A stretch of DNA of 41,491 nt from Planctomycetota bacterium (lineage in GTDB: Bacteria; Planctomycetota; PLA2; JAEUHO01), in the NCBI GenBank assembly GCA_020851795.1, contig JADZCA010000022.1, forward strand, positions 1 through 41,491, written 5' to 3'. The position numbers and the translations under genes are program-made. Position 1 is the stretch's first letter, and every line of letters starts with the position of its first letter. Below are positions 23,167 to 30,919 of the stretch, in pieces. Under the pieces are notes generated by a model. That model worked only from the letters and a program-made list of their open reading frames with translations, made no database searches and was not told where the DNA came from.

Positions 23167-23769
23167 TCATCCGTCCGTACCGGCGCGACCGGCGTCGGTT
23201 TCGTGGGAGGGCTCTAGCGTGCGGCGCAGCACCGCCCGGGCGCGGTGGAGGTGGGTCTTGACCGTGGCCACCGGGTCCCCGGTGACCTCGGCGATCTCGG
23301 TGAGCTCGAGGTCGTGGACGTAGCGAAGCACCGCCGCCACACGGTAGGTCTCCGGGAGCGCGGCGAGCGCCTCGCGCACGCGCTCGCGCTCGGCGTCGGG
23401 GCCCCGCTCGGCGGGCGGACGCGCCGCGGGTTCGGGCACCGCCGCCCGGTCGTCGTCGTCGGTGCCCACGCCCAAGGGCTTCGGCACGCGACGCCGCGCC
23501 GCCCACCGGTTGCGGCAGTGGTTCGTGGCGATGCGCAGCAGCCAGTGGCGGAAGGGGCGCTGCGGGTCGAAGCGGTCGAGCGCCCGGTACGCGTGGAGGA
23601 ACGTCACCTGCACCGCGTCCTCGGCCTCCGAGGCGTCGCCGAGCAGACGCCGCGCGAGGTCGTGCAGGCGCCGGGCGTAGCGGGCGACGAGGGCGCCGAA
23701 GGCCTCGCGGTCGCCCGCGAGGACCTGCGCGATCGTGCGGGCGTCGTCGGCCGCGTCGGCGTCGAGCAC
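23167..23769 (-). CDS. ECF RNA polymerase sigma factor (sigma-70 group 4)
   Basis: The 200-residue product has region 2 (LVARYARRLHDLARRLLG, EDAVQVTFLHAYRALDRF, PFRHWLLRIATNHCRNRW) and region 4 (ALPETYRVAAVLRYVHDL, then TEIAEVTGDPVATVKTHLHR). A Pro/Glu-rich linker joins them. I chose GTG 23769 because a TACGGT -10 box lies six bases upstream. The longer frame from 23850 would overlap the start of the divergent peptidase gene. It heads a three-gene operon with the probable anti-sigma factor and a membrane protein. Confidence 0.88.
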   Translation of the reverse strand: MLDADAADDARTIAQVLAGDREAFGALVARYARRLHDLARRLLGDASEAEDAVQVTFLHAYRALDRFDPQRPFRHWLLRIATNHCRNRWAARRRVPKPLGVGTDDDDRAAVPEPAARPPAERGPDAERERVREALAALPETYRVAAVLRYVHDLELTEIAEVTGDPVATVKTHLHRARAVLRRTLEPSHETDAGRAGTDG

Positions 23770-23775
23770 GGGGGG

Positions 23776-23781
23776 ACCGTA
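23776..23781 (-). promoter_or_regulatory. -10 hexamer TACGGT for the sigma operon
   Basis: On the minus strand TACGGT is followed by six C bases and the GTG at 23769. The spacing implies a leaderless message and supports the short start. Confidence 0.45.
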
Positions 23782-23828
23782 CCACCGGGGCGCCGCGGAG
23801 GTTTCGCCGCCCGGGACCGGGGCGGGGC

Positions 23829-23834
23829 TACGCT
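23829..23834 (+). promoter_or_regulatory. -10 hexamer TACGCT for the isoaspartyl peptidase
   Basis: GCTACGCT ends eight bases before the ATG at 23843. It is divergent from the sigma-operon promoter about 50 bases away. Confidence 0.45.
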
Positions 23835-23842
23835 CGCCGGAC

Positions 23843-24784
23843 ATGGACAAGCGTCCCCCGCCGCGGCCCGCGATCCTCGTCCACGGCGGCGCGTGGGCGA
23901 TCCCCGACGAGGAGTGGCCCGCCCACCGCGCCGGCGTGGACCGCGCGGTGCGCGCGGGGTGGGACGTGCTGCGCCGCGGCGGCGAGGCACTCGACGCGAT
24001 CGAGACGGTCGTGCGCCTGCTCGAGGACGACCCGACCTACGACGCGGGCGTCGGCAGCGTGCTCACGCGTGACGGCCACGTCGAGATGGACGCCGCGGCG
24101 ATGGACGGCCGCGACCTGCGCGTCGGCGCCGTCGCGTGCGTGCGCACGGTGCGCAACCCGATCCGCCTCGCCCGCGAGGTGATGCGCTCCGACCACGTGC
24201 TGCTCGTCGGCGACGGCGCCGAGCGCTTCGCCCGCGAGGTCGGGGTCGAGACGTGCGACCCGGCCGCGCTCGTGGTGGACCGCGAGCGCGTGCGCCTCGA
24301 GACGTGGCGGCGCGACGCCGCGACGGCGGACCCGCGTGACGCGTTCCAGCACCGGCCCGACGGCCCGCGCGGCACGGTCGGTGCCGTCGCGGTGGACCGC
24401 GGCGGCAACCTCGCGGCCGGCGGCAGCACGGGCGGCACGCCGGGCAAGCGGTCGGGGCGCGTGGGGGACACGCCCATCGCGGGCGCCGGCCTGTGGGCGG
24501 ACAACCGCGTCGGCGCCGCCGCGTGCACGGGCTGGGGCGAGGGCATCCTGCGCATCGGGCTCGCGCGCACGGCCGTCGGGCACCTGCGCGAGGCCGCCGC
24601 GCAGGACGCGGCGTGGCTCGCGGTGCGGGAGATGGAGGACCGCGTGAGCGGGCGCGCGGGCGTCATCGTCCTGTCGCGCGACGGCTCGCTCGGCTACGCG
24701 TTCAACACCCCGCGGATGGCCGTCGCGTTCATGGACGAGGAGCTCGAGGAGCCGTTCGTGATCGGGCCCGCCCCGCGTGGCTGA
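23843..24784 (+). CDS. Isoaspartyl peptidase / plant-type L-asparaginase (Ntn hydrolase)
   Basis: This enzyme hydrolyses isoaspartyl dipeptides and asparagine. It is made as one chain that cuts itself into two subunits. The 313-residue product has the opening AILVHGGAWAIP, then DAGVGSVLTRDGHVEMDA. The autocleavage site is GPRG/TVGAVAVD, with Thr178 as the new N-terminal nucleophile, followed by GGSTGG and GDTPIAGAG. The length matches family members. The downstream GNAT gene overlaps its end by eight bases, so the two are co-transcribed. No signal peptide is seen, so the enzyme is cytoplasmic. Confidence 0.92.
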   Translation: MDKRPPPRPAILVHGGAWAIPDEEWPAHRAGVDRAVRAGWDVLRRGGEALDAIETVVRLLEDDPTYDAGVGSVLTRDGHVEMDAAAMDGRDLRVGAVACVRTVRNPIRLAREVMRSDHVLLVGDGAERFAREVGVETCDPAALVVDRERVRLETWRRDAATADPRDAFQHRPDGPRGTVGAVAVDRGGNLAAGGSTGGTPGKRSGRVGDTPIAGAGLWADNRVGAAACTGWGEGILRIGLARTAVGHLREAAAQDAAWLAVREMEDRVSGRAGVIVLSRDGSLGYAFNTPRMAVAFMDEELEEPFVIGPAPRG

Positions 24785-25343
24785 CGCGGGGCCCGCGGCG
24801 GCGCCGGTCGTGCGCCCGCGGCGCGCCTCGGACACGCGCGCGGTGCGCCGCGTCGCCCGGCGCACGTGGCGCGCGACCTACGCGCGCATCGCGCCCGCCG
24901 CGCTCGTCGCGACGGTGCTGCGACGGGGCTACGCGCACGAGGCGCTCCTGCGCACGCTCCTCGACGCCGCGCGCGACGCGTTCGTCGTCGAGGCCGGCGG
25001 CGAGGTCGTGGGCTACGCCGACGCCGTCCTGCGCACCGCGGCGGAGGCGGAGGTCACGCGGCTCTACGTGCGCCCGGACCGCCAGGGCGCCGGGCTCGGG
25101 CGCGCGCTGCTGCTCGCGTGCCTCTCGGCCGCGCGGCGCCGCGGGGCCGCGCGCGTCGTGCTCGGCGTGGACCGCGACAACCGTCGCGCCGTCGCGTGGT
25201 ACCGGCGGCAGGGCTTCGCGCCCGTGGGCACCGACGTCTTCGAGGCCGGCGGGGCCTCGCGGCCGCTCGTGCGGCTCGCGAGGGACCTCGCCGACGCCCC
25301 GGGGCCCGCGTCGTCGCCGGGGGCGCCGGTCAGCCGCCGATGA
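24777..25343 (+). CDS. GNAT family N-acetyltransferase
   Basis: The 188-residue product begins with [21 protein letters not shown] and holds the acetyl-CoA-binding motif [14 protein letters not shown]. It then has [22 protein letters not shown], the typical end of the fold. The substrate cannot be read from sequence. GTG 24777 overlaps the end of the peptidase gene, suggesting coupling. Its 3' end overlaps the convergent moaA gene by 14 bases. Confidence 0.85.
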   Translation: MADAGPAAAPVVRPRRASDTRAVRRVARRTWRATYARIAPAALVATVLRRGYAHEALLRTLLDAARDAFVVEAGGEVVGYADAVLRTAAEAEVTRLYVRPDRQGAGLGRALLLACLSAARRRGAARVVLGVDRDNRRAVAWYRRQGFAPVGTDVFEAGGASRPLVRLARDLADAPGPASSPGAPVSRR

Positions 25344-26331
25344 ACGACATCTCGACGCGCGGCCGCGGCGGCGTCGCGGCGGAGCGCAGCTCGGAGTAGC
25401 GGTCGGTGCGCGCGGACCACACGGCCCGCACCGCGTCCGCGAGCCCGTCGTCGGAGGCGCCGCCGCGCAGCACCGCCTTGAGGTCGGTCCCCGTGGTGGC
25501 GAACAGGCAGGTGTAGAGGTGTCCGTCGGCCGAGAGGCGGGCGCGCGAGCAGCCGCCGCAGAACGCGCGCGTCACGCTCGCCACGACGCCGATCTCGCCG
25601 CCGCCGTCGAGGTAGCGCCAGCGCAGCGCGGTCTCGGACGGGTCGTCGCGCGGGACCGGCTCGAGGGGGAGCTCGCGGTGCACCGCGGCGACGATCTCTT
25701 CGGCCGTCACGACGTCGTCGAGGCGCCAGCCGTTGGTGGAGCCGACGTCCATGTACTCGATGTAGCGGACGACGTGCCCCGTCCCGTGGAAGCGGCGGGC
25801 CATCGCGACGACGCTGCGGTCGTTGAGGCCGCGCTTGACGACCATGTTGACCTTGAGCGGGGCGAGCCCCGCGGCCGCGGCGGCGTCGATGCCGGCGAGC
25901 ACGCGGGCGACGGGGAAGTCCACGTCGTTCATCGCGCGGAACTCGGCGTCGTCGAGGCTGTCGAGGCTGACGGTGACCCGGCGCAGGCCTGCCTGCGCGA
26001 GCGGCGCGGCGAGCGCGGCCAGCGCCGAGCCGTTGGTGGTGAGCGTGACCTCGAGGTCGGGCACCGCGGCGAGCATCTCGACGAGGCGCGGCAGGTCGCG
26101 GCGCAGGAGCGGCTCGCCGCCGGTGAGGCGCACCTTGCGCACGCCGAGCGCGACGAAGACGCGCACGACGCGGGCGATCTCCTCGTAGGAGAGCACCTCG
26201 GAGCGCGGCAGGAACGGGTGCCCCGGGCCGAAGACCTCCTTCGGCATGCAGTAGACGCACCGGAAGTTGCACCGGTCCGTCACCGAGACGCGGAGGTCCC
26301 GCAGCGGTCGTCCGAGGGCGTCGGTCAGCAC
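25330..26331 (-). CDS. moaA: GTP 3',8-cyclase MoaA (molybdenum cofactor biosynthesis)
   Basis: MoaA is the radical-SAM enzyme for the first step of molybdopterin synthesis. The 333-residue product has the radical-SAM cluster C21-x3-C25-x2-C28 ([10 protein letters not shown]), [15 protein letters not shown] and the SLDSLDD strand. The second 4Fe-4S site is C258-x2-C261-x13-C275. The chain ends in Gly-Gly, which MoaA needs for activity. Start GTG 26331 is six bases after a TAGGAT -10 box. No other moa or mob gene is in the window. It lies downstream of the lipid operon but is separated by a strong inverted repeat and its own promoter. Confidence 0.94.
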   Translation of the reverse strand: MLTDALGRPLRDLRVSVTDRCNFRCVYCMPKEVFGPGHPFLPRSEVLSYEEIARVVRVFVALGVRKVRLTGGEPLLRRDLPRLVEMLAAVPDLEVTLTTNGSALAALAAPLAQAGLRRVTVSLDSLDDAEFRAMNDVDFPVARVLAGIDAAAAAGLAPLKVNMVVKRGLNDRSVVAMARRFHGTGHVVRYIEYMDVGSTNGWRLDDVVTAEEIVAAVHRELPLEPVPRDDPSETALRWRYLDGGGEIGVVASVTRAFCGGCSRARLSADGHLYTCLFATTGTDLKAVLRGGASDDGLADAVRAVWSARTDRYSELRSAATPPRPRVEMSFIGG

Positions 26332-26337
26332 CCCCCG

Positions 26338-26343
26338 ATCCTA
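26338..26343 (-). promoter_or_regulatory. -10 hexamer TAGGAT for moaA
   Basis: On the minus strand CTAGGAT is followed by six bases and the GTG at 26331, the leaderless geometry seen elsewhere in the window. Confidence 0.5.
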
Positions 26344-26380
26344 GTCGAACGTCGGGCGACCGCCGTGCAAGGGTGCCGAC

Positions 26381-26429
26381 CGCAGGTCGGTGCCAGGCAC
26401 CGCAGCGCGGTGCCTGGCACCGACCTGCG
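26381..26429. repeat. 49-bp perfect inverted repeat built on GGTGCCAGGCACC, REP-like
   Basis: Two 23-base arms (26381-26403 and 26407-26429) are exact reverse complements around a 3-base AGC centre. Each arm itself contains a small palindrome, GGTGCC-A-GGCACC. It lies between the stop of the last lipid-operon gene and the moaA promoter, so it can serve as a terminator. Its nested palindromes also look like a dispersed REP-type element. Confidence 0.8.
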
Positions 26430-26441
26430 CCCCGCCCCGCG

Positions 26442-27467
26442 TCAGCGACGGAAGGTGCGGTGCGAGACGCCCCACACGGCGCCGTCGCGCCAGCCGAAGC
26501 AGACCTCGCAGGCGAGGAAGAACACGCGCCACCGGTGGAACCAGCGCCGCGCCTCGCCCGCGCCGTAGGTCGCCGCAAGGACCGGCAGCACCTCGTCGCG
26601 GCGCGCGTCGAGGCGCTCGAGCCAGGCGTGCGCCGTCCGCGCGTAGTGGCGGCCGTCCACCCACCACGCCTCGTCGGGCTCGAGCCGCGTGCGCGCGGCA
26701 CCGAGCGCGTCGTGCGACGGCATCCACCCGCCCGTGAAGAAGTGGCGCGCCATCCAGTCCGCCGGCCCGCGGTCCTCGAACGGGTAGGTGCGGCGGCGGT
26801 GCGCGAACACGTGCACGAACAGCCGCCCGCCGGGCACCAGCACGTCGGCGAGCCGCTCCATCAGCGCCTCGTGGTTCCACAGGTGCTCGAACATCTCGAC
26901 CGAGACGACGCGGTCGAAGCGCCCGGGCACCTCGAGGTCGGCCACGTCCTGCGTGAGCACCGCGAGCCGCGACGTCGCGCCCCGGCGGTCCCGCTCGGCC
27001 TCGACGTGGCCCCGCTGCGCGTGCGAGCTGCTCACCGCCACGACCTCGCACTGTGGGAAGCGCTCGAGCACCCGCATCGAGAGCGCGCCCCAGCCGCAGC
27101 CGAGGTCGAGCACCCGCATCCCGTCGCGCACGTCGGCCCGGTCGAGCGTGAGGTCGAGCATCGCGGTCTCGGCCTCCGCGAGGTCGCGCACGCCCGGGTG
27201 CCAGAACGCGCCGCTGTACTTCGTCCGCGGCCCGAGCACGAGCCGGAAGAACGCCGGCGGCAGCTCGTAGTGCTGGGCGTTGGCGTCGGGCGTGTGCCGT
27301 GCGACCGGGCCCAGCCGCTTCGCCGCGAGGAAGGCGGCGTCGCGCGCCGCCGCCGCGTCCTCGCCGCCGCGGGCGAGCTCGCGCTCCCGCGCGGCCAGCA
27401 GGCGCCGCATGCCGAAGCGCAGGGCCGCGTCGGGGAGCAGGCCGAGGTCGACGAGCCGCTCGATCAC
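26442..27467 (-). CDS. Cyclopropane-fatty-acid-synthase-like SAM methyltransferase, short form
   Basis: The 341-residue product lacks the N-terminal lipid-binding domain of full CFA synthases. It has QHYELPPAFFRLVLGPRTKY, the SAM site VLDLGCGWGALSMRVLERFP, VSVEMFEHLWN and a C-terminal FHRWRVFFLACEVCFGW element typical of this subfamily. It probably transfers a methyl or methylene group to an unsaturated acyl chain. GTG 27467 overlaps the DUF1295 gene stop by four bases. It is the last gene of the seven-gene lipid operon. The exact product (cyclopropane, methyl-branched or other) cannot be told from sequence. Confidence 0.85.
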   Translation of the reverse strand: MIERLVDLGLLPDAALRFGMRRLLAARERELARGGEDAAAARDAAFLAAKRLGPVARHTPDANAQHYELPPAFFRLVLGPRTKYSGAFWHPGVRDLAEAETAMLDLTLDRADVRDGMRVLDLGCGWGALSMRVLERFPQCEVVAVSSSHAQRGHVEAERDRRGATSRLAVLTQDVADLEVPGRFDRVVSVEMFEHLWNHEALMERLADVLVPGGRLFVHVFAHRRRTYPFEDRGPADWMARHFFTGGWMPSHDALGAARTRLEPDEAWWVDGRHYARTAHAWLERLDARRDEVLPVLAATYGAGEARRWFHRWRVFFLACEVCFGWRDGAVWGVSHRTFRR

Positions 27468-28249
27468 GCGCGGTCCCCCCGGCGCGGCGGCCACGGCACG
27501 AACGCGGACACCTCGCGCTGGTAGGCGCGGTAGTCGTCGCCCCGCGAGCGCAGCGCCTGCGCCTCCGCGGGCGGGATCCCCGTCACGAAGAGCAGCAGCG
27601 CGAGCATCGTGGCCGCGGCGAGCCACGCCCAAGCGCCGCCCGGAGCGGCGGTCGCGGCCAGCGCGAACGCCACCCAGACCAGCCACTCGAAGAAGTAGTT
27701 CGGGTGGCGCGACCACGCCCACAGCCCGGCGCGGCACGTGCGGCCCCGGTGGCCCGCGTCGGCCTTCCAGCGCGCGAGCTGGCGGTCGGCGACGGCCTCG
27801 CCCGCCCACGCGACGACGAACAGCGCGAGCGCGGCCGTCTCGAGCGGCGCCGGGCCGGCGCCGCCGTGGCGGGCGACCGCGAGGAACGGCCACGACAGGA
27901 GCGCGGCGAGCAGCCCTTGGGCGAGGAAGAAGCCGAGGAAGGTCGCCGCGGACCAGCGCGCGCGCAGGGCGACGTAGCGACCCTCCTCGGGCCGGCCGAC
28001 CACGCGGTGCACGAGCAGCAGCACGACGTGGCGCAGGCCCCACAGCGAGACCGCCGCGACGAGCGCGAGCCGTCGCGCGGGGGCGCCGTCGAGCACCGCC
28101 GCGTACACGCCCGCGGTGAGCACGAGGCACGCCGCCCAGCCCGGGTCCACGAGGCTCCAGTTGCGCACGCGCAGCGCCACGACCCACAGCGCGGCCTGCA
28201 GCAGCAGGCACGCCGCGCCCGCGAGGAGGAACGCCGTCGCCGCGCTCAC
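27464..28249 (-). CDS. DUF1295 membrane protein (steroid 5-alpha-reductase-like)
   Basis: The 261-residue product has about seven membrane segments. It carries the family signature RAGLWAWSRHPNYFFEWLVW followed by GIPPAEAQALRSRGDDYRAY near the C-terminus. This C-terminal pattern is shared with steroid 5-alpha reductases and isoprenylcysteine methyltransferases, which act on lipids in the membrane. GTG 28249 overlaps the preceding selenoprotein gene stop by four bases, and its own stop overlaps the next gene. A reductase or methyl-transfer role in acyl-chain modification is inferred from family and operon. Confidence 0.82.
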   Translation of the reverse strand: MSAATAFLLAGAACLLLQAALWVVALRVRNWSLVDPGWAACLVLTAGVYAAVLDGAPARRLALVAAVSLWGLRHVVLLLVHRVVGRPEEGRYVALRARWSAATFLGFFLAQGLLAALLSWPFLAVARHGGAGPAPLETAALALFVVAWAGEAVADRQLARWKADAGHRGRTCRAGLWAWSRHPNYFFEWLVWVAFALAATAAPGGAWAWLAAATMLALLLFVTGIPPAEAQALRSRGDDYRAYQREVSAFVPWPPRRGDRA

Positions 28250-28788
28250 GCCGCCCCCGCGCGCAGGGCGGCCAGCACCGCGTCGAGCGGGGCGTCGTCC
28301 TCGGGGCCCGCGTTGCGGTGCGAGAAGAGCACGCGGTCGCCGGGCGCGACGACCAGCGTGCCGCCGAGCTGCCACGGGTCGCCCTGCGTCTTCCCCTGCC
28401 GGAAGCCCTCCTTGCGGGCGCGCAGCGCCTCGCGGAACATCTTCGGCCGCAGCAGCGCGAGCAGGCTCGTGCGCCGCAGGGTGACCGCGGCGTAGGCGCG
28501 GCCGTCGGTGTCCACGAGCAGGGTGCCCTTCCACCCCGCGAGCACGCGGAAGCCCTTGGCCTGCTCGGGGACGCCCACGCCGACGAGCACCACGTCGGCG
28601 CCCGCGGCGCGGAGCTCGTCGAGGCGCTTGCCGATCCCGGCGACCCGCCGGAAGCAGAAGATTCACCCCCAGTGGCGCAGGAACGCGAGCACCACCGGGC
28701 GGTCGCGCCAGAGGTCGCCGAGCCGGACGGGACGGCCCTCGTCGTCGGACAGCGTGGTCGCGGCGAGGGCGGGGACGGTCGGGGTCAT
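28246..28788 (-). CDS. Peroxiredoxin-like (AhpC/TSA) selenoprotein with in-frame TGA at codon 42
   Basis: Read through one TGA (28665-28663), the product has 180 residues with a thioredoxin-fold pattern. It runs from the start MTPTVPALAATTLSDDEGRP to VVLAFLRHWG-U42-IFC45-F, then ADVVLVGVGVPEQAKGF and WQLGGTLVVAPGDRVLFSHR. Cysteine homologues have FLRHxGCxxC, so the TGA is exactly at the peroxidatic Cys. A SECIS hairpin follows it. The N-terminal and C-terminal halves share one frame, and both ends make 4-nt overlaps with their operon neighbours (ATGA at 28788, GTGA at 28249), as expected for an intact gene. It probably reduces peroxides, perhaps lipid peroxides given the operon. It needs selABC genes elsewhere in the genome. 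Confidence 0.85.
28635..28665 (-). promoter_or_regulatory. Bacterial SECIS element with its TGA (selenocysteine) codon
   Basis: On the minus strand the TGA at 28665-28663 is followed by a stem TTCCGGCG (28653-28646), loop GGT (28645-28643) and CGCCGGGA (28642-28635). That is eight pairs including one G-U. The loop begins 17 bases after the TGA; in E. coli fdhF the GGU loop begins 18 bases after. The G-rich apical loop and the spacing fit the bacterial SECIS pattern recognised by SelB. Confidence 0.82.
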
Positions 28789-30143
28789 GCGGGGGCGGTT
28801 CCGAGCGTCGAGAGGCGCCCGCAGCCCTCGCGGGCGAGCACGAGCTGGAGGTCGGAGAGGCGGCGCGCGCGGAACGCCGCCTCGCACACCGCGAGGTAGT
28901 ACGTCCACCGCCGCACGAAACGGTCGTCGAAGCCCAGCGCCGCGACCTCGGGCAGGCGCGCCAGGAAGCGCTCGCGCCAGCGGCGCAGCGTCCACGCGTA
29001 GGAGAGCGCGAGGTCCTCGACGTGGAACACGCGCAGGCGCGTGTGCCGCGCGAGGAGGTCGCCGAACGCGCCCAGCGAGCCCAGCAGCGTGCCGGGGAAC
29101 ACGTGGCGCTCGACCCAGTCGGTGCGCGCGGCGTAGCGGTCGAAGCCGCGGTCGGGGTGGCAGATCACCTGCACCGCCGCGACGCCGTCGGGCGCGAGGA
29201 CGCGGTCCACCGCCTCGAACCACGGGCGCCACCAGCGCCGCCCGACCGCCTCGAGCATCTCGACCGACACCACCGCGTCGTAGGTGCCGCGCTCGTCGCG
29301 CCAGTCCTGCAGCCGCAGGTCCACGCGGTCGGCGAGCCCCGCACGCCGGACGCGCTCGACGGCGAAGGCGTGCTGCGCCGGCGACACCGTGAGCCCGGTG
29401 ACGTGGCAGGCCCGCGTGGTCGCCGCGTGGAGCGCGAAGGAGCCCCACCCGCACCCGATCTCGAGCACGCGGTCGCCGTCGGCCACGCACGCCTTGCGCG
29501 CCACCGCCTCGAGCTTGCGGCGCTGCGCGTCGCCGAGCGGCTCGTCCTCGCGCGCGACGACGGCGGAGGAGTACGTCATCGTCTCGTCGAGCCACAGCGC
29601 GTAGAAGTCGTTGCCGAGGTCGTAGTGCGCCTGCACGTTGCGCCGGCTGCCCGTGCGGTCGTTGTCGAGCCGCCGCGGCAGGAACCACGCGCCCACGCGG
29701 GCGAGCAGCGGCGGCCGCGCGACCGCCGCGTTGCGCACGCCGAGCTCGAGCAGCGTCGCGAGGTCGTCCGAGGTCCAGTCGCCGTCCACGTACGACTCGC
29801 CCAGCCCGAGGCGGCCGCGCAGCGCGACCTTGCGGAAGAACGCCGGGTCGCGCACGACGAGCGTCGCCGCGGGCCCCGCGCCGGGCGACGGGGCGTCGCC
29901 CGCGACGCGCGTGCCGTCGGGCAGCACGACCGTGACGCGACCGACCGGCCAGCGGCGCAGCGCGTCGAGCACCCGCCGCCGCAGCGTGGCGTCGAGCCAG
30001 CCGCCGCGCGAGGACGTCGTCCGCCCGGGGTCGTCGGCGCTCGCACGCGCCGCGCCCGTCGCGCCCGCGGGTGGGGCGGGCCGAGCCGCCGGAGCGGGGG
30101 GCGCGGCGGGGCGCGCGAGGTCGGGGGGCGGAGGGGCGTTCAC
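28785..30143 (-). CDS. Cyclopropane-fatty-acyl-phospholipid synthase family protein, full-length form
   Basis: The 452-residue product has a disordered Pro/Ala-rich start (about 1-45). An N-terminal domain follows, with RVTVVLPDGTRVAG and GLGESYVDGDWTSDDLATLL. The methyltransferase domain then has VQAHYDLGNDFYALWLDETM, the SAM motif VLEIGCGWGSFALHAA, VSVEMLEAVG and WVERHVFPG. This is the classical CFA synthase layout; the enzyme adds a methylene from SAM across an acyl double bond. GTG 30143 overlaps the DUF1365 stop by four bases, and its stop overlaps the selenoprotein ATG. It probably uses the product of the desaturase at the head of the operon. Confidence 0.88.
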   Translation of the reverse strand: MNAPPPPDLARPAAPPAPAARPAPPAGATGAARASADDPGRTTSSRGGWLDATLRRRVLDALRRWPVGRVTVVLPDGTRVAGDAPSPGAGPAATLVVRDPAFFRKVALRGRLGLGESYVDGDWTSDDLATLLELGVRNAAVARPPLLARVGAWFLPRRLDNDRTGSRRNVQAHYDLGNDFYALWLDETMTYSSAVVAREDEPLGDAQRRKLEAVARKACVADGDRVLEIGCGWGSFALHAATTRACHVTGLTVSPAQHAFAVERVRRAGLADRVDLRLQDWRDERGTYDAVVSVEMLEAVGRRWWRPWFEAVDRVLAPDGVAAVQVICHPDRGFDRYAARTDWVERHVFPGTLLGSLGAFGDLLARHTRLRVFHVEDLALSYAWTLRRWRERFLARLPEVAALGFDDRFVRRWTYYLAVCEAAFRARRLSDLQLVLAREGCGRLSTLGTAPA

Positions 30144-30919
30144 GGGGGGAGGCGTCCGGCGGAGGCGGGATGGTACGGGGGGCGCGAGCGGAAAATCGCC
30201 CCCGCCCGCCACAGCCGCCACGCGTGCCGGTGGATGGCCGCCCACGCGCGCCACGGCATCGCCGGGTGGCGCAGCAGCAGCGGGACGAGCGTGCGGTCGG
30301 CGAGCGGGCGGCGCTCGCCGTCGAACCACCCGCGCAGCCGCGGCACCCCGCCCCGGACGAGGTCGGCGCGGGCGTGCAGCCGCTCGCCGGGGGGCGACAG
30401 CACGAAGCGGTAGGAGCCCTCGAGGTCGAAGAACGGCGAGACGTGCATGCGCTTCTTGACCGTCCACGCGAGGCCCTCGGGCACGCGCTCGGCCTCGCCG
30501 GCGGGGAGCACGTAGGCGTGGCGGTCGCCGAAGGTGTTGTGCACCTCGGCCACCGCCGCGTGCAGCGCGCCGTGGGCGTCGTGGCACCACCAGAACGACA
30601 CGGGGTTGAAGCCGAGCCCGAGGAAGCGCGGCTGCGCGAGCACCTGCACGGGGCCCGTCGCCGGCGCGAGGCCCGCGGCGAGGAGCACGCGCGCGAGGCG
30701 GGCGCGCGCGGTGTCGGCGCGGCGTCCGCGGAAGTGGTCGGCGTCGCGCCACGAGAGCAGCCGCGCGCGGTTCCCGCCGAACAGCGACGGGGAGCGGCGC
30801 CGCGCCGCGAGCTCGTCGAGGTCGAGCAGCAGCGTCCAGAACGGGAGCGTCAGCCCCCAGGGCGGGTCCACCTCGCGCGCGTGGCGCACGGTGCCGACGT
30901 AGACCGCGCTGACGCTCAC
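30140..30919 (-). CDS. DUF1365 domain protein
   Basis: The 259-residue product starts SVSAVYVGTVRHAREVDPPW and carries the family core LGLGFNPVSFWWCHD, followed by AVAEVHNTFGDRHAYVL and KKRMHVSPF. DUF1365 proteins are nearly always found beside an FAD amine-oxidase-like gene and a CFA synthase, as here. Their reaction is not settled. GTG 30919 overlaps the FAD gene stop by four bases. Confidence 0.87.
   Translation of the reverse strand: MSVSAVYVGTVRHAREVDPPWGLTLPFWTLLLDLDELAARRRSPSLFGGNRARLLSWRDADHFRGRRADTARARLARVLLAAGLAPATGPVQVLAQPRFLGLGFNPVSFWWCHDAHGALHAAVAEVHNTFGDRHAYVLPAGEAERVPEGLAWTVKKRMHVSPFFDLEGSYRFVLSPPGERLHARADLVRGGVPRLRGWFDGERRPLADRTLVPLLLRHPAMPWRAWAAIHRHAWRLWRAGAIFRSRPPYHPASAGRLPP

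Noticed and set aside
23770..23850. Longer start of the ECF sigma factor at 23850
   Set aside because: It would overlap the divergent peptidase start. The GTG at 23769 has a -10 box at the usual six-base distance and gives the normal family length.
28246..28593. A separate 115-residue gene, with the preceding part a truncated pseudogene
   Set aside because: Both parts are in one frame across a single TGA at the catalytic Cys position, with a SECIS hairpin and operon overlaps at both ends.
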